Part shown: positions 44,018-55,088 of the stretch, piece after piece
Layout: the number at the start of each line of letters is the position of its first letter
Position numbering within the stretch: position 1 is the first letter of the stretch
Source of the DNA: Aralia elata
Taxonomy: Eukaryota; Streptophyta; Magnoliopsida; Apiales; Araliaceae
Reading direction: 5' to 3'
Length of the DNA: 64,000 bases
Assembly: GCA_034770075.1 (NCBI GenBank)
Contig: JAVJAP010000141.1
Location: forward strand, 62,001-126,000
Made by a program: the position numbers and the translations under genes
Notes under the pieces: model-generated
What the model was told of the DNA's origin: nothing
What the model saw: only the letters and a program-made list of their open reading frames with translations
The model's database searches: none

Positions 44018-46609
44018 CTGAAATAAAGGTCATGATATAGCAAGGGTAAGCAACTAATTTGCTTAGCAAGTATATACACAAGAGATATATCATGATAGAA
44101 GGAAATTTTGCTTTCAATGTTCAACAACAGTATAAGGGTGTGAAGGAACATGAATTAGTAAACAACAGTTGAATATCCGAATAATTGAATGACAATTACT
44201 GAGTGGTTTGAAATAACCAAGGACGTTTTCCAAGGTTCTCAGCATGTAAGCTGGACCTCTTAAAAAGTTTTGGTAATCGAGGGGATCAGCCTCTCATACC
44301 CCGTGATTTATGCATAAACACTTAATAACCAGCATTGATATCATGCCTTAAACAAGTTTATCCTTTTCTCAGCCAAGAGTTCTTACCACAACAATTTAAT
44401 AAGAACAGCTTTTAAAATACCATTGTCTTAACCAATTTAGACATGCTGGATCTAGCTGATACAAATAGCATAGATCGATCTCATAAACAATTCATACTTG
44501 AAAGAACTTTAATTAAATTTACAGTTCAATCATAATAGGATAGGAATTCAATTGCACAATGTGCGAATCTCAATAAATAGTATAGATGTGAATAATCGAC
44601 AATAATTATTCACTAACATGCTTCGAAAATAATAACTCGAGTTTGAGTTAGGGAACTTGCAATAATGTAAGAAGTTTAGGGTTAGGAACTTGCCTGTCTG
44701 CTCAGCTACAAATAACTCTAGCTTTAATTATTTGGCCTTGAAAACCTAACATTGATAATGTTGGTCTATTAATTAGTACTGCGTAGGTGTACGCCGATAC
44801 GCTTACTTATGCTATTTATTTAACAATTAAGCAGTTCACATATCACACATAGATTAATAAACTATTGCATATCCTATAGGACACTTAATTGATCTCTAGG
44901 TTGATGGTTTAATTAATCAACCATGTATCCCTTAAGTAATGAACACTTATTAGACCCTTAAACAATTAATTATAATTGTTTAATTAATTAACACTACTTT
45001 TTCTTAATTAACATTCATTTATTAAACCCTTAAAACAATTAATTATAATTATTTAATTAATGTGCTATTTGAACTCTCTCTATTTTATTAACTCTATCTT
45101 CATTTAATAGTAATTCGTTAATTTAGTTATTAATAATAGTAATTAATAACTAATTATATTCACTTATTATTCAATTATTAATTAAATAATAATCGAATTA
45201 TAAATTTTAATTGTCTTTAATTATTATTTAAGATTAATTAGGTTTGTTCATTATTTAAAGTTAATCAAAGAAATAAATAATTAATTAGTAACTATGAATT
45301 ATCTTTAGTTATTATTTAATAATAAATAATAACTAATTAGATTTATTTATTATTTAAGGCTATAGATAATTAACAAGTATGAATCACCTTTAGTTATTAT
45401 TTAATAATAACTAATTAGGTTTATTTATTATTTAATGTTAATCAAATAATAATTAATTAATTAGTGAGTAATACTCATCTTTAGTTATTATTTAATAAAT
45501 AATAACTAATTAGATTTATTTATTATTTAAAGTTAATTAAATAATAAATAATTAATTAGTGAGTAAGAGTTACCTTTAGTTATTTTCTAATAGTAAATAA
45601 TAACTAATTAGGTTTATTCATTACTCAATAATAAACAATTATTTTATTAACTTATTCATATTTAATTATTATTTAATATTAGAAATAATTAAATATTTGT
45701 TGTCTTTATTTATCACTTACTGACAAATAATTAAATTATTAACTTAATTCCTACTCGATTATTATTTAATAGTAATTAAGCAATAATCAACTTTGTTTAT
45801 TATCTAAGGATAAATAATAACATAATTAATCTATTAATTTTATCCATACTTGGTTATTAATTAATAGTAGTTAATCAATAATCAGATATTTATTAGCTTT
45901 ATTTATTATTTAAGGATAATAAATAATTAAATTATTAACTTTATTTATATTTAAATATTAAATATTTACTAACTTTATTTATTACCTATTGAAAAATAAT
46001 AAATAATTAATTTGTTAATTTTTATTTTGTTAGTCATCATAACCAGTTAACAAGAGCATTATTACCCAACACAGTAGACAATAATTTCTAAACACTGATT
46101 ATCATACCCAAAAAGAAACTAAGGTTTGATTTTTTGTATAAGCAGTCCATTGTATACCCCAAATGAGACACAGTTTTTATTCAAGCATTTTCAAGACATT
46201 AACACTGGCCTAAACTCAGTGCACCACCAGAAAACCAAAACCTTAAGGTTCTTTAATATGCAAGGGTTCAACACAAAATTAACACAGTGCAGTGCAACCT
46301 AAACAAGATTTAACACAATCCCCTAACACAGGGTATATCAACCAATATACTTCCTAATCACAATACCAGCAATAATTCAACAAGGAATTTTCACAAACCA
46401 ACTTCAATGTATACACAATTTAATCCAATACAAAGAAACAAAATACCCCAAAACAGAGTTTATGCTATCCGAACCATAAGGTTCTGCAATTTCCAGAATT
46501 CCCAACTAGACTTAACACAGCACAATCCTAGTACAGATGAAAGGAATTACGAAAATCTACATAACATCCTAAACAGAAAAATCATCACAAACACTGGACT
46601 ATTATATAC
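44018..46609 (-). other. Candidate LTR intron of E (5' LTR copy)
   Basis: Same donor, stem-loop and acceptor as in the 3' LTR copy, offset by 9692 bases. This copy would be the transcribed one. Splicing would join a short 5' exon (about 46610-46700) to the LTR end and PBS, so the PBS would be retained, unlike in the copia candidates. Confidence 0.45.
45300..45655. repeat. AT-rich tandem repeat in E 5' LTR
   Basis: Counterpart of 35608-35960 with the same four units. Confidence 0.8.
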
Positions 46610-46722
46610 CTTGGGTTCGATTGAACCACTGTTCTTCTTCTCTCGGTGGCTGCTCTCCTCCTAATTCGAATTGCAAAGAACAAAAGAAATCCTAGCAGCT
46701 TAATTTAGGGTTTTGGGGCTCA

Positions 46723-46729
46723 ATTTATA
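46723..46729 (-). promoter_or_regulatory. Predicted TATA box, E 5' LTR
   Basis: Minus-strand TCCTATAAATTGAGCC. It would drive the full-length E transcript. Confidence 0.6.
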
Positions 46730-48002
46730 GGAAATTGATTACCCACTTAATTGGGTATTACCTAAATTAATCCACCAAAATCCAGCGGTAGGAGGGAGTG
46801 GACTGTCTAAATCAAACCCCATCTAGCCGACTGCGAAAATCGCCGGCAAGCCTCGAGCCGCGCGCTTCCATCCGTCAATCGCCGGTCACCTCGAGTCCTC
46901 CGGTCCAATTGGTTATTGCTCGGTCACCCGTGATGACACCCATTTAGCCGCTGGTCAACCCCTTGTAGTCGCCGGTCCTTCATCGTGCTGTCAGCTCGCT
47001 TCGAGCTGTCGCCGGCGCACGCCTGGCGACACCTCCTTTCCGTCTCGTCCGATCGAAGGTCCGCTTGATTGAGAGCTTCGAATCCTATCTCTGTTGCTCG
47101 ATTATAGCTGACTTGAGGGTGAGAAGTTGTGGCTTGGTTGTCCCAAATAAATCCCAGCGATCCCCTTTTTCCCCTAAATTAATTGACCGACCCAGTTGCA
47201 ATCGGTTAAACCGACTGGAACTTTCCCCAAATCAATTGGATCGACCCGTTTGCTAATGATATAACCCGGCTGGTAAAAGAAATAAGTGATGGGCTCAGCC
47301 AAAATGATTTAACTTGACCAGCTCACTTGGTTCGGCCCACAGAAAATAAAAAGGATATTGGGCTCAATTAAAATTTGGGTTCGATAAGAGAAATGACCCA
47401 ATTAAATTAACCACATTGCATTTCTAATATTCTAAATCAAATAACTAAACCAATTAATTATTTATTTAAAATATTTATTTTAACCATAATTTTGTATTTG
47501 AATTATTTTAATCCGATAGTGATAAAATTATTTATTTATTAATTTCTTCTCAATTTTCTTGCAATTAATTTCTTAGGGTTAGCCCACTAATTTAAATCAA
47601 ACTATTAATGAGCCCTTTCTAATGCAAGAAAATTATTGGACCATATAATTATTTAATTAAATAATAATTCTTACATGGATCCAAATTAAATTCGTAAAAT
47701 TAAATAAAACGAATTTCATATATTAAAATAATTCAATACAATGTTTAGAAATTTCTGGACATTACAGTATCAGAGCTTTAGGTTATGAACCTTAGGTGGG
47801 GAAACTTTAGGTTATAACCTTATAGGAGGTCAAAAACATAGTGGTGATAAAACTCTTATCGAGTTCTAAGGAATGAATTAAGGAAATTCATTGAAGATTA
47901 ACAATAAAAAACTTTATGTGCTTATTTGTTAGTAACTTATGTGCTCACGTATACCATTGAATAGTATTGAGTAGTAATTAAACTTAAAATTTTGGTGGCA
48001 GG

Positions 48003-48635
48003 ATGACTGATATAGGAGGACCCAGCCAGGCTAGGGAGGAGGAGTCATGAGATATTCATATCATTTGAGAGCAGTTAGTGCAGAGGGAGCCATCTCCGTT
48101 GATTACTGTTGTGGGTTCGGAGTATGAGCCTGAGTATGATCCAGAGGAGGAACCCGAAGAGATTGAGGAGGAGGATAAGGATCCCCAAGAGTTCTCTCCT
48201 ATCACTACTGACGCTGAGTTGTTCGATGAGTTGTATGACCGTAGCATAGAGCTACAGGATAGAGTTAAGGAGTTAGAAGATCAGGTTGAGGAACGACAGA
48301 CCACCATAGAGCAGAAGAATGGTGAGATTAAGGAGCTTGATATACATCTTGGGGACATGGAGTGGAAGCTAGTTCATGCTGAGAGCCAAAAGGAGGAGTT
48401 ATCAGCTGAGGTGGAGAAACTGAAGAGTGAGCTGAGGGAAGAATTCGGAAAACGTGCTAGAGCCGAGGACGCATGGATGAAGGTTGCTGATCATGCAAAT
48501 CGTGTTGAGGATGAGGTGCAGTCGAAGAAAGCCAAGATGGATGAGATGGAACATGTTTTCCACACAACAATGGATAGGGTACAGGATCGAGTTTTCCGTT
48601 ATCCAGTGCAGTTGAGGATTTTTCGTGGTACGTGA
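48003..48635 (+). pseudogene. Leader ORF of D: acidic coiled-coil protein
   Basis: Sits between PBS and gag of D. The frame opens with ATG 48003 (MTDIGGPSQAREEES), is broken by TGA at 48048 and 48066 (both would arise from CGA by C-to-T), then stays open to 48635. An acidic stretch (EYEPEYDPEEEPEEIEEEDKD) is followed by about 120 residues with strong heptad character (ELQDRVKELEDQVEERQ, SAEVEKLKSELREEF). It has about 210 codons in total. It has the same position and general design as the E leader ORF, though the sequences are only weakly similar. I recognise no known family. Confidence 0.6.
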
Positions 48636-49003
48636 TGGATCGGAGGACGATGATTCGTATCATGGAGCAAGAGCGTAAGGAAGCCGTGCGACGTAGAATG
48701 TCTTAATATATCACGAATATCAGTAATAATAAGTTATTTTCTAAGAGAATTATTATGATGTAAATCTCAAGTGAGATAAATAGTGGGACATGATGATGTG
48801 ATCTTGGAATTTTAAGATTTCAGGACAGGTGATGTAAATAACTATGATGCTATCTATGTTATGTTTTGAATTAGTGAATGAATAAAAATACGAAAGTTTG
48901 TCAGATGTGCTATGTGCTATATGTGTTTATAAATGTTTAAGATAAGACTTAAATGTTTAAGTAATTGAGTAATAACCTAATGGCGTGAATTCTTAGCAGT
49001 AAG

Positions 49004-50521
49004 ATGCCGCCTAGAAGAAGACAGACATGTCAACAAACCCCTGAGGGATCTACAAATAATAACAATGAAACCAATGCGAACTCAATGCAATAGTTGGTGA
49101 ATTTGCTGATTGGGGCATTTGCAAATCAACATCAAGCTCAGGCCATAACTTTCAAAGACTTCAAAGCGGTAGGACCCCCGGAATTTCAAGGGTCTATGAA
49201 TCCGATTAAAGCTCAAACATGGGTTATCGAGATGGAGAAAGTATTTGACGTCGCTAGGGTCAGCGAGGACCAAAAGACCGCATTTGCGACATTTATGCTC
49301 AAATCAAAAGCTAGTTACTGGTGGCAAGCTAACAAAACTCGGGGTGGTCAAGGGGTAATTCCATGGGATAGATTCAAGGAAATGTTCTTTGAAACATATT
49401 TTTCGCCTAGTTCGCAGAATCAAATGGAGGTTCAGTTTCTGGAGCTCAAGTAGGGAACGATGATGGTACCCGATTATGCCGCGAAGTTTAATGATTTGGC
49501 GAGGTTTGCGCCGTACCAAGTTAATACTAATGAGAGGAAGGCGAGGAGGTTTGAACAGGGACTGAAGCCTTGGCTATATAGTTGAGTTTCGATGTTTCAA
49601 CTGAATTTGTTCGCAGCTGTATTAGAAAAGGCAATTATTGCTAAGGGTGGGAGTGATGCTTTGACCAAGTATAAACAGGAGGAAAAGAAGAAGAAGAATG
49701 AAAATGAGAATAAGGCAAGTGGTAGCCATAGTGGTAGTGGATAGAAGATGAAGTGGAATGATAGTGTTTCTGCTAGGAGTCAGCAAGGGAATTAGAGAAA
49801 GAAGTTTGAAGTGTGTGGTAACTGCGGAAAGAGCCATACGGGTGTGTGTATGAAGGGGAAGCGGGTATGCTATAATTGTGGACAAGAGGGCCACATCGCA
49901 ACGAATTGCCCTAGTCTGAAAAAGGGTGCATGTTTCACTTGCGGATCGAAATATCACTTTGCTCGAGACTGTCCTAAGAAAGCTACAGGAGGAGCAAGCG
50001 GAGGAAAGGGAAACAACAGTGGTGGCAATTTGACTATCACTGGACCGACGCCGTCCAATCGACCTACCGCCCGAACATTCAACATGACGGTGCAGGATGC
50101 TGTGCAGTCGAGGGATGTGGTGTCAGGTATCATTCCGATCAATAGTGTAAATGCTTACGTATTATTTGATTCGGGTGCTACTTGTTCATTTATATCTGAT
50201 GATTTTCCTAGAAAATTAGAGTTATCTCAGGAAGAATTAGATTACCCTATGAACATAGAAATTGCGAATAGGGAAGTGATTCCTATTAAGTTTGTACACA
50301 AGAACTGCTGGGTAGATATTAAGGGTCATGTGATGACAGTAAACTTAATCCCAATTCGACTTTGGGAGTTTGACGTTATTTTGGGTATGGATTGGTTGTT
50401 CAACCATGGGACAATTATTGATTGCCAAAAGAAGAATGTGAACCTTATGACTCCGTCAAAGGTAGTGTTTTATGGCAGCAAGTCGCCTAGACAAATGAGT
50501 TGTCTGACGATGATGCATTAA
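49004..50521 (+). pseudogene. gag: D gag and protease, several stops
   Basis: Starts MPPRRRQTCQQ. Matches E gag (FKDFKAVGPPEF(Q/R)G, NPIKAQTW, VARVSEDQKTAFATFML). Stops occur at 49091 (TAG), 49451 (TAG after LELK, where E has Gln), near 49585 (TGA), near 49743 (TAG) and near 49794 (TAG). The zinc knuckles CGNCGKSHTGVC, CYNCGQEGHIATNC and CFTCGSKYHFARDC are kept, as is the protease motif LFDSGATCSFIS. The frame closes at 50519-50521, where the pol deletion joins LTMM to a downstream RT segment. Confidence 0.88.
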
Positions 50522-51390
50522 GGAGAGAGAAATTGTATGCGAAATTTTCAAAATGCGAATTTTGGTTGGAGCGTGTTTAATTTCTTGGGCATGTGATTGA
50601 TAAGGACGGAATTTCGGTGGATCCATCAAAGGTTGAAGCTGTGATGAACTGGGATCAGCCGAAAACACCATCAGAACTAAGGAGTTTCTTGGGATTGGCG
50701 GGTTAGTATAGGCGTTTTATTCAAGATTTCTCAAGAATCGCCACTCCGTTGATGAATTTGACAAGGAAAGTAGTGAAGTTCGTTTGGACGGAGAAGTGCG
50801 AAGAGAGTTTCCAATAATTAAAGAAGAGATTAAGTATGACACCTGTGTTGTCTTTGCCAGATGATACATGAAATTTTGTGGTGTATAGCGACGCATCGCA
50901 TAAAGGACTTGGTTGTGTGCTTATGCAAAACGGCAAGGTCATTGCTTACGCATCACGACAATTAAAAGACTATGAAAAAGGGTATCCGACTCATGATTTA
51001 GAATTAACAGTCGTGGTGTTTGCTTTAAAAATTTGGAGGCACTATCTCTATGGGGAGAAGTGTGAGATATATACAGACTATAAAAGTCTGAAGTATATTT
51101 TCACACAAAAGGATTTAAATATGTGTCAAAGGCGATAGATAGAATTGATCAAAGATTACGACCGTGAAATCCTATACCATCCAGGGAAGGCTAATGTGGT
51201 TGCCGACGCTTTGAGCATGAAGGGTCGGGAGAAGTTATTCTTGTTAACTGCTCAGGAGAAGCTCATAGCGGAAATGGCTAAGTTGGAGTTAGAGGTGAAA
51301 TGTCTGGCAGAGCCGAATGAAAAATTATTCCGGATGGAAACCCAACCAACTTTAGTGGACAAGGTAAAGGAAGCATAACTCCAGGATGAG
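50522..51390 (+). pseudogene. pol: D pol remnant: RT thumb and RNase H, RT core deleted
   Basis: Resumes at LRREKLYAKFSKCEFWLERV, so residues equal to about 518-757 of E, including the FIDD catalytic loop, are missing (about 720 bp). The join shares the word GATGCA with both sides as judged from E, suggesting a microhomology-mediated deletion. Downstream come connection and RNase H motifs (VYSDASHKGLGC, IYTDYKSLKY, HPGKANVVADAL), interrupted by stops (V*FLGH, G*YRRF, FQ*LKK, DT*NF, RR*IEL, KEA*LQ). It ends where K1 begins, so integrase is absent. Confidence 0.87.
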
Positions 51391-52030
51391 TGTAACGACC
51401 CCAAAATCAGGACATATCTCACTCCCGATCTTGTGCGTTAACTATACATTCTCATTCTAACTTTACAACATTAATCAATATTCTAATTGATAAAATGCGT
51501 AAAAATTTAAAATTTTTATAACTTACATTCATATTATGAATTTTCATCACAATTCAATTTAATTCTAACTGTACATAACAGTTACTAATAATATAAACAT
51601 TAAAACTTAGCTATTTTAATCTTTTCTCAATACCAAAATTCGCAACCTTTAGCATCTATACATATACTCAGGATCGTATAAATATTATGATCCATTCCGA
51701 AATATTATAAATGAACATAAAGTTCAACCTATGATATAAAATAATTTTTCTACATCCTCCATAACTATAGTTCATCAAGTATAAATCAAATCTCATGCAT
51801 TACTGTCATCACCTCAATTCTATGTACAAAATAACTGTAAAGTTACATTTCCATCATCAATACAATATCTTTTATTTCAAAACTCAAGGTTAATATAATT
51901 TAAGCTAATTATATCGCAAATAGACATTTATTCTTAATATAAGTTCAACTAAATGAATCAATATACATTTTATTTTCCACGTGCCTCAAATCTGTATTGT
52001 TATGATTCATCTGATAGTTCATCCTTAAAT

Positions 52031-52080
52031 CTGTAAATAAAATTATTTGCAAGTTTGAGCACAACGGCTCAACAAGTCTA
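52031..52080 (-). other. Conserved stem-loop and acceptor-like CAG in K1
   Basis: Minus strand: GACTTGTTGAGCCGTTGTGCTCAAACTTGC then an AT-rich stretch and TTTACAG. GAGC pairs with GCTC. The following bases read FKDELSDES before a stop, loosely like the block after the acceptor in E and D. Confidence 0.55.
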
Positions 52081-52634
52081 ACAGATAACAGATAACACAT
52101 AGCACATAACTTGCATTTTATACATGATTTACAATTACTATACTTTGAATACTAAAACATGCTTTTTACTCTTCATGTATCATAATTAGGTCATGCATCA
52201 CATACCTCGTATCATTATATTGATCGTAGTTCATACTTCATCATAATTAACATTGCTTGAATCTCATTACTAATATAATAATCATTTCTTTCAAATAGCA
52301 TATATCACATATCAATTGAGTTTTCGTAACTCAATTTAATCCAATCATACTTTGACCTTAGCAAGAATAGATTGCAATGTAGCACAGCGGCACATAAATG
52401 TTAATGAATTTATACATAATCAATTAAATCTGAAAAACTTGCCTTCGTGAAGAAAAGCTATTGATTCTATGCAATTACGCGAACTCAAAGCGTTATGATC
52501 CCATATAGTACTTATGTAACATACATAAGGTCATTATGTTGCTTAATGCTAACACATTCCATCAATTTGAATTTAAACTTGCATTTTTCAAGCTTAACAT
52601 CTCAATCTTAGGTTTACTCATTTCATTGAACCTG

Positions 52635-52636
<2 letters not shown>

Positions 52637-52685
<49 letters not shown>
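52637..52685. repeat. (TA)n microsatellite
   Basis: Pure TA run in K1. It produces a spurious Tyr-Ile repeat ORF. Confidence 0.92.
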
Positions 52686-53019
52686 ACGCATATTTCTATT
52701 GATTTCAATAGATTAATAGTTCTATATACACATTTCTCATGAATTTCAATTTAAATTCAATTCAATTATATTCATTATGCCTAATTTGATTCATTAATAC
52801 TTCACGTATTACTTATAAAGCATATTATATAGCTCAATGCATATTTCATGAACTTTTTAACTAAGATTTGTATTTCTCAAACTTAATAACTTATATCTTA
52901 GCTTTACTAAATTATTAAGTTTATTTATAATAAAAAAAATTCATTATATATAATATTTCAATTTTATGAATTTTAATGTTTTGTTTTCATTGCATCTTCA
53001 AATGAGCCAAAACAGCCCA

Positions 53020-53110
53020 TTTAGCCAACATGGTGTACTGCAGCGTATCGCAACCAGGAGAGCACGTGCGCAGCTGCTGCGCTGCCTGCAGTTGCTGTTG
53101 AAAAACGCAC
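53020..53110. repeat. GC-rich motif cluster in K1
   Basis: GTACTGCAGCG, then GTGCGCAGCTGCTGCGCTGC, an inverted repeat with the same GCGCAGC arm as in copia A and LTR F. A single copy, not an array. Confidence 0.6.
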
Positions 53111-53629
53111 TCGTTTAATTGGAAGTGAGAGGGAGCGTAAAACGCACTCACTAACAAAAAGAAGGAAAAGAGAAAAAATTGTTTGAATTTTTTGGGTAAG
53201 GATTTTAAAAGGAGCTTAAATGTTTGAAATAACCTTGTGATCCTTTAGTTATGTTTTTTTTATATATTCGCTTTGAGTTGTGGAAGATAAGCATACAGAG
53301 TTCTTGTTGTTATACTAACCTTTTTGATATCTTTAATAATGCATTTGATTTCATGAGCTTCGTTGAGTGTTTTTTGCTGGTTTGATACATTTGGATTCAC
53401 ACACACACGAAAGGGTTGAAAGTAAGATGAAATTGGTGATAAGTTAAATTTCTGATGGTGCATAAATTTGAAGTCTTGCTGAATTGTTAGTTACTGATCT
53501 TTGAGGCCTGATATTTATAATCTATGTTGATTGATTGCTCAGTCGTAATATATCATGCATCTGCATTCATTTAGATAGGTTTGTTTCTTTTTGTTTTTCT
53601 TGTGTTTTTCCTTGAGGACAAGCAAAGTC

Positions 53630-53646
53630 TTGAGTTTGGGGGTATT
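53630..53646 (+). other. Polypurine tract of J
   Basis: TTGAGTTTGGGGGTATT directly before TGATGAG. Confidence 0.75.
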
Positions 53647-55003
53647 TGATGAGTGGGTTTTATACCTGTGAATTAGATATATCTTAGGATTATTTCTTTA
53701 CTATCTTTGAGTATTTTTAGTGTCATTTTACTTGTTTATGCATTGGTTTTGTAGGAAACGGCTTCAGAGGGTTAAAAGAAGAAAATTGGAGCTTAATGGC
53801 ATTTCTGTAAATTCTGGATCAGAGTCTTCGCCGGGGCGAGAATCTTAGGCTTAAATTTCTCGCCGGGGCGAGAATGCGCAGAAGGAAAAAAAATATTGTA
53901 ATTCAGTTATTTTGGGAAATTGAGTTGGAATTGGATTCTTTCTGCTGATTTGATTCAGAAACTATAAAAGAGATAGGGAGAGATGGAAATAGAGGAGGCA
54001 TACATATACATACATATACATAGATACATTCGTAGTTGCATACATACACAAGGATGGAGATGCAGAGCTGAATTGGGAGATTGGAGACTAGAGAAAGCAT
54101 CGCAAGGAATTCAGATTAGAGACTTGAAGATTGAAGAACTTCTACTGAGTTTTTCTTATCCTCTATCTTAGATTTGTAATTTAATTGTGATGACTTATTT
54201 GGGATTCATGATTTCTACTTTCAATATGAACTAAATTTACAGTTAAGGCTACAATTGAATCTTTTATGTTTATGGATTAATTATCTATTCGATTCCAATT
54301 ATTATCTAATATTGAGTTGTCAATCATATTTTGTGTTTATTGAATAATTGTCTGATCAACAATTAGCGGGATACTTTAGATGAATTCAGGAGATAAAATC
54401 TAGGGTTAGATCTGAATGTGATAGCATGCATTCTTAATTATTTACATGGGATGAATAATTAGGGTTGTGAAGTGAATAGGGATATCTCTTCACTGCATGT
54501 AACTATTGGGAATTGGTGCTTAATGAATTTAATTCTTTAGTTTTGCATAAGAATATCGCAAAATTAATTGAGTTAGATAATTTTGTTTGATCATATTTGT
54601 ACAAATGGTACTTCGAACTTGGAACGAGCATGAAGAAGAAAAAACTGCAAAATCTTGGGAAAGAGCTTATGAATAACTTTGAATTCCTGTTAATAACTCT
54701 GTTGAAGTTAATAATTGGATGAATCGGATAATTAGTTTGTATTGCATAATTGGGGATATTGTAGTCTTAAGCCTTTAAATATCTGAATTTCAACCTTTGT
54801 GCCTGTTTTACTTTTAGTTTAATTATTTTTTAATCATTATTCATAAATTTCGATTGTTTAAATAAAATTGAATTGATACAATACTAGTAGTTGGGAATTA
54901 TTGAACAGAGATTCCTTGTGGGTTCGACACTCTATCTTATCACTTTATTACTTGTTGATCGTATATACTTGCACGTAATTATTGATTGTGAAATCTGACA
55001 ACA
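53647..55003 (+). repeat. LTR of element J
   Basis: 1357 bp, TGATGAGTGGGTTTTATACC to AAATCTGACAACA. It shows a two-copy GC motif (GCCGGGGCGAGAATC near 53830 and CTCGCCGGGGCGAG near 53861), a TATA box at 53963-53970 (TATAAAAG), and an Athila-like 3' end. The minus- and plus-strand ORFs over the ATACATACA stretch near 54000 are low complexity. Confidence 0.8.
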
Positions 55004-55088
55004 ATCTTCCATCACAATTCCTTCTTGTGAACCTTTGTCTATTCTAAATTCTTTGACACTAGGGTCATCTGTTTGTATCGACCTTTAT

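Larger units (their letters stand above)
34027..47766 (-). mobile_element. Full-length Ty3/gypsy Tekay-type chromovirus E
   Basis: A 13,740-bp minus-strand element with two 4048-bp LTRs, PBS, leader ORF, gag-pol, PPT and target duplication GTATC. The LTRs differ at roughly 25-30 positions by eye (under 1 percent), so the insertion is young. The coding region is nearly intact: a single frame to the integrase zinc finger, then one stop and one frameshift. It is the best-preserved element in the window and from the same family as element 1. Confidence 0.96.
43719..47766 (-). repeat. 5' LTR of element E
   Basis: 4048 bp, same length and ends as 34027-38074. Scattered single-base differences from it, mostly transitions, were seen by eye. 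Confidence 0.96.
17858..51390 (+). mobile_element. Ty3/gypsy Tekay-type element D, interrupted by nested insertions
   Basis: A plus-strand gypsy element recovered by removing the insertions. The 5' LTR is 17858-19073 plus 32448-34016, the PBS is 34017-34026 plus the bases from 47772, the leader ORF starts at 48003, gag and pol run from 49004 to 51390. The element is cut at 51390 by K1 and its integrase and 3' LTR are not in the window. The proteins are recognisably related to E but distinct, and carry many stops and an RT deletion. D is older than F, G, C and E, all of which sit inside it. Confidence 0.85.
51391..53220 (-). repeat. Tekay-like LTR segment K1, minus orientation
   Basis: Starts at the D break with TGTAACGACCCC, the inverse of a Tekay LTR end (GGGGTCGTTACA). 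The conserved stem-loop block at 52031-52080 confirms the family and orientation. The right border is unclear and is placed where the 3' tail of element J seems to begin. The target duplication was not identified. Predicted ORFs within are unsupported. Confidence 0.6.
53230..55003 (+). mobile_element. 3' end of a Tat/Athila-like gypsy element (J)
   Basis: A 3' untranslated region (about 53230-53629) with the characteristic TTGAGGACAAGCAAAGTCTTGAGTTTGGGGGTA before the LTR, then an LTR. The left border is approximate, and no coding sequence is retained. The tail type (polypurine AGTTTGGGGG followed by TGATGAG) is known from Tat/Athila-group elements. It is the only copy here that shows the internal flank of an F-like LTR. 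Confidence 0.7.

Noticed and set aside
52536..52742. 68-codon ORF rich in Tyr and Ile
   Set aside because: Translation of a TA microsatellite.
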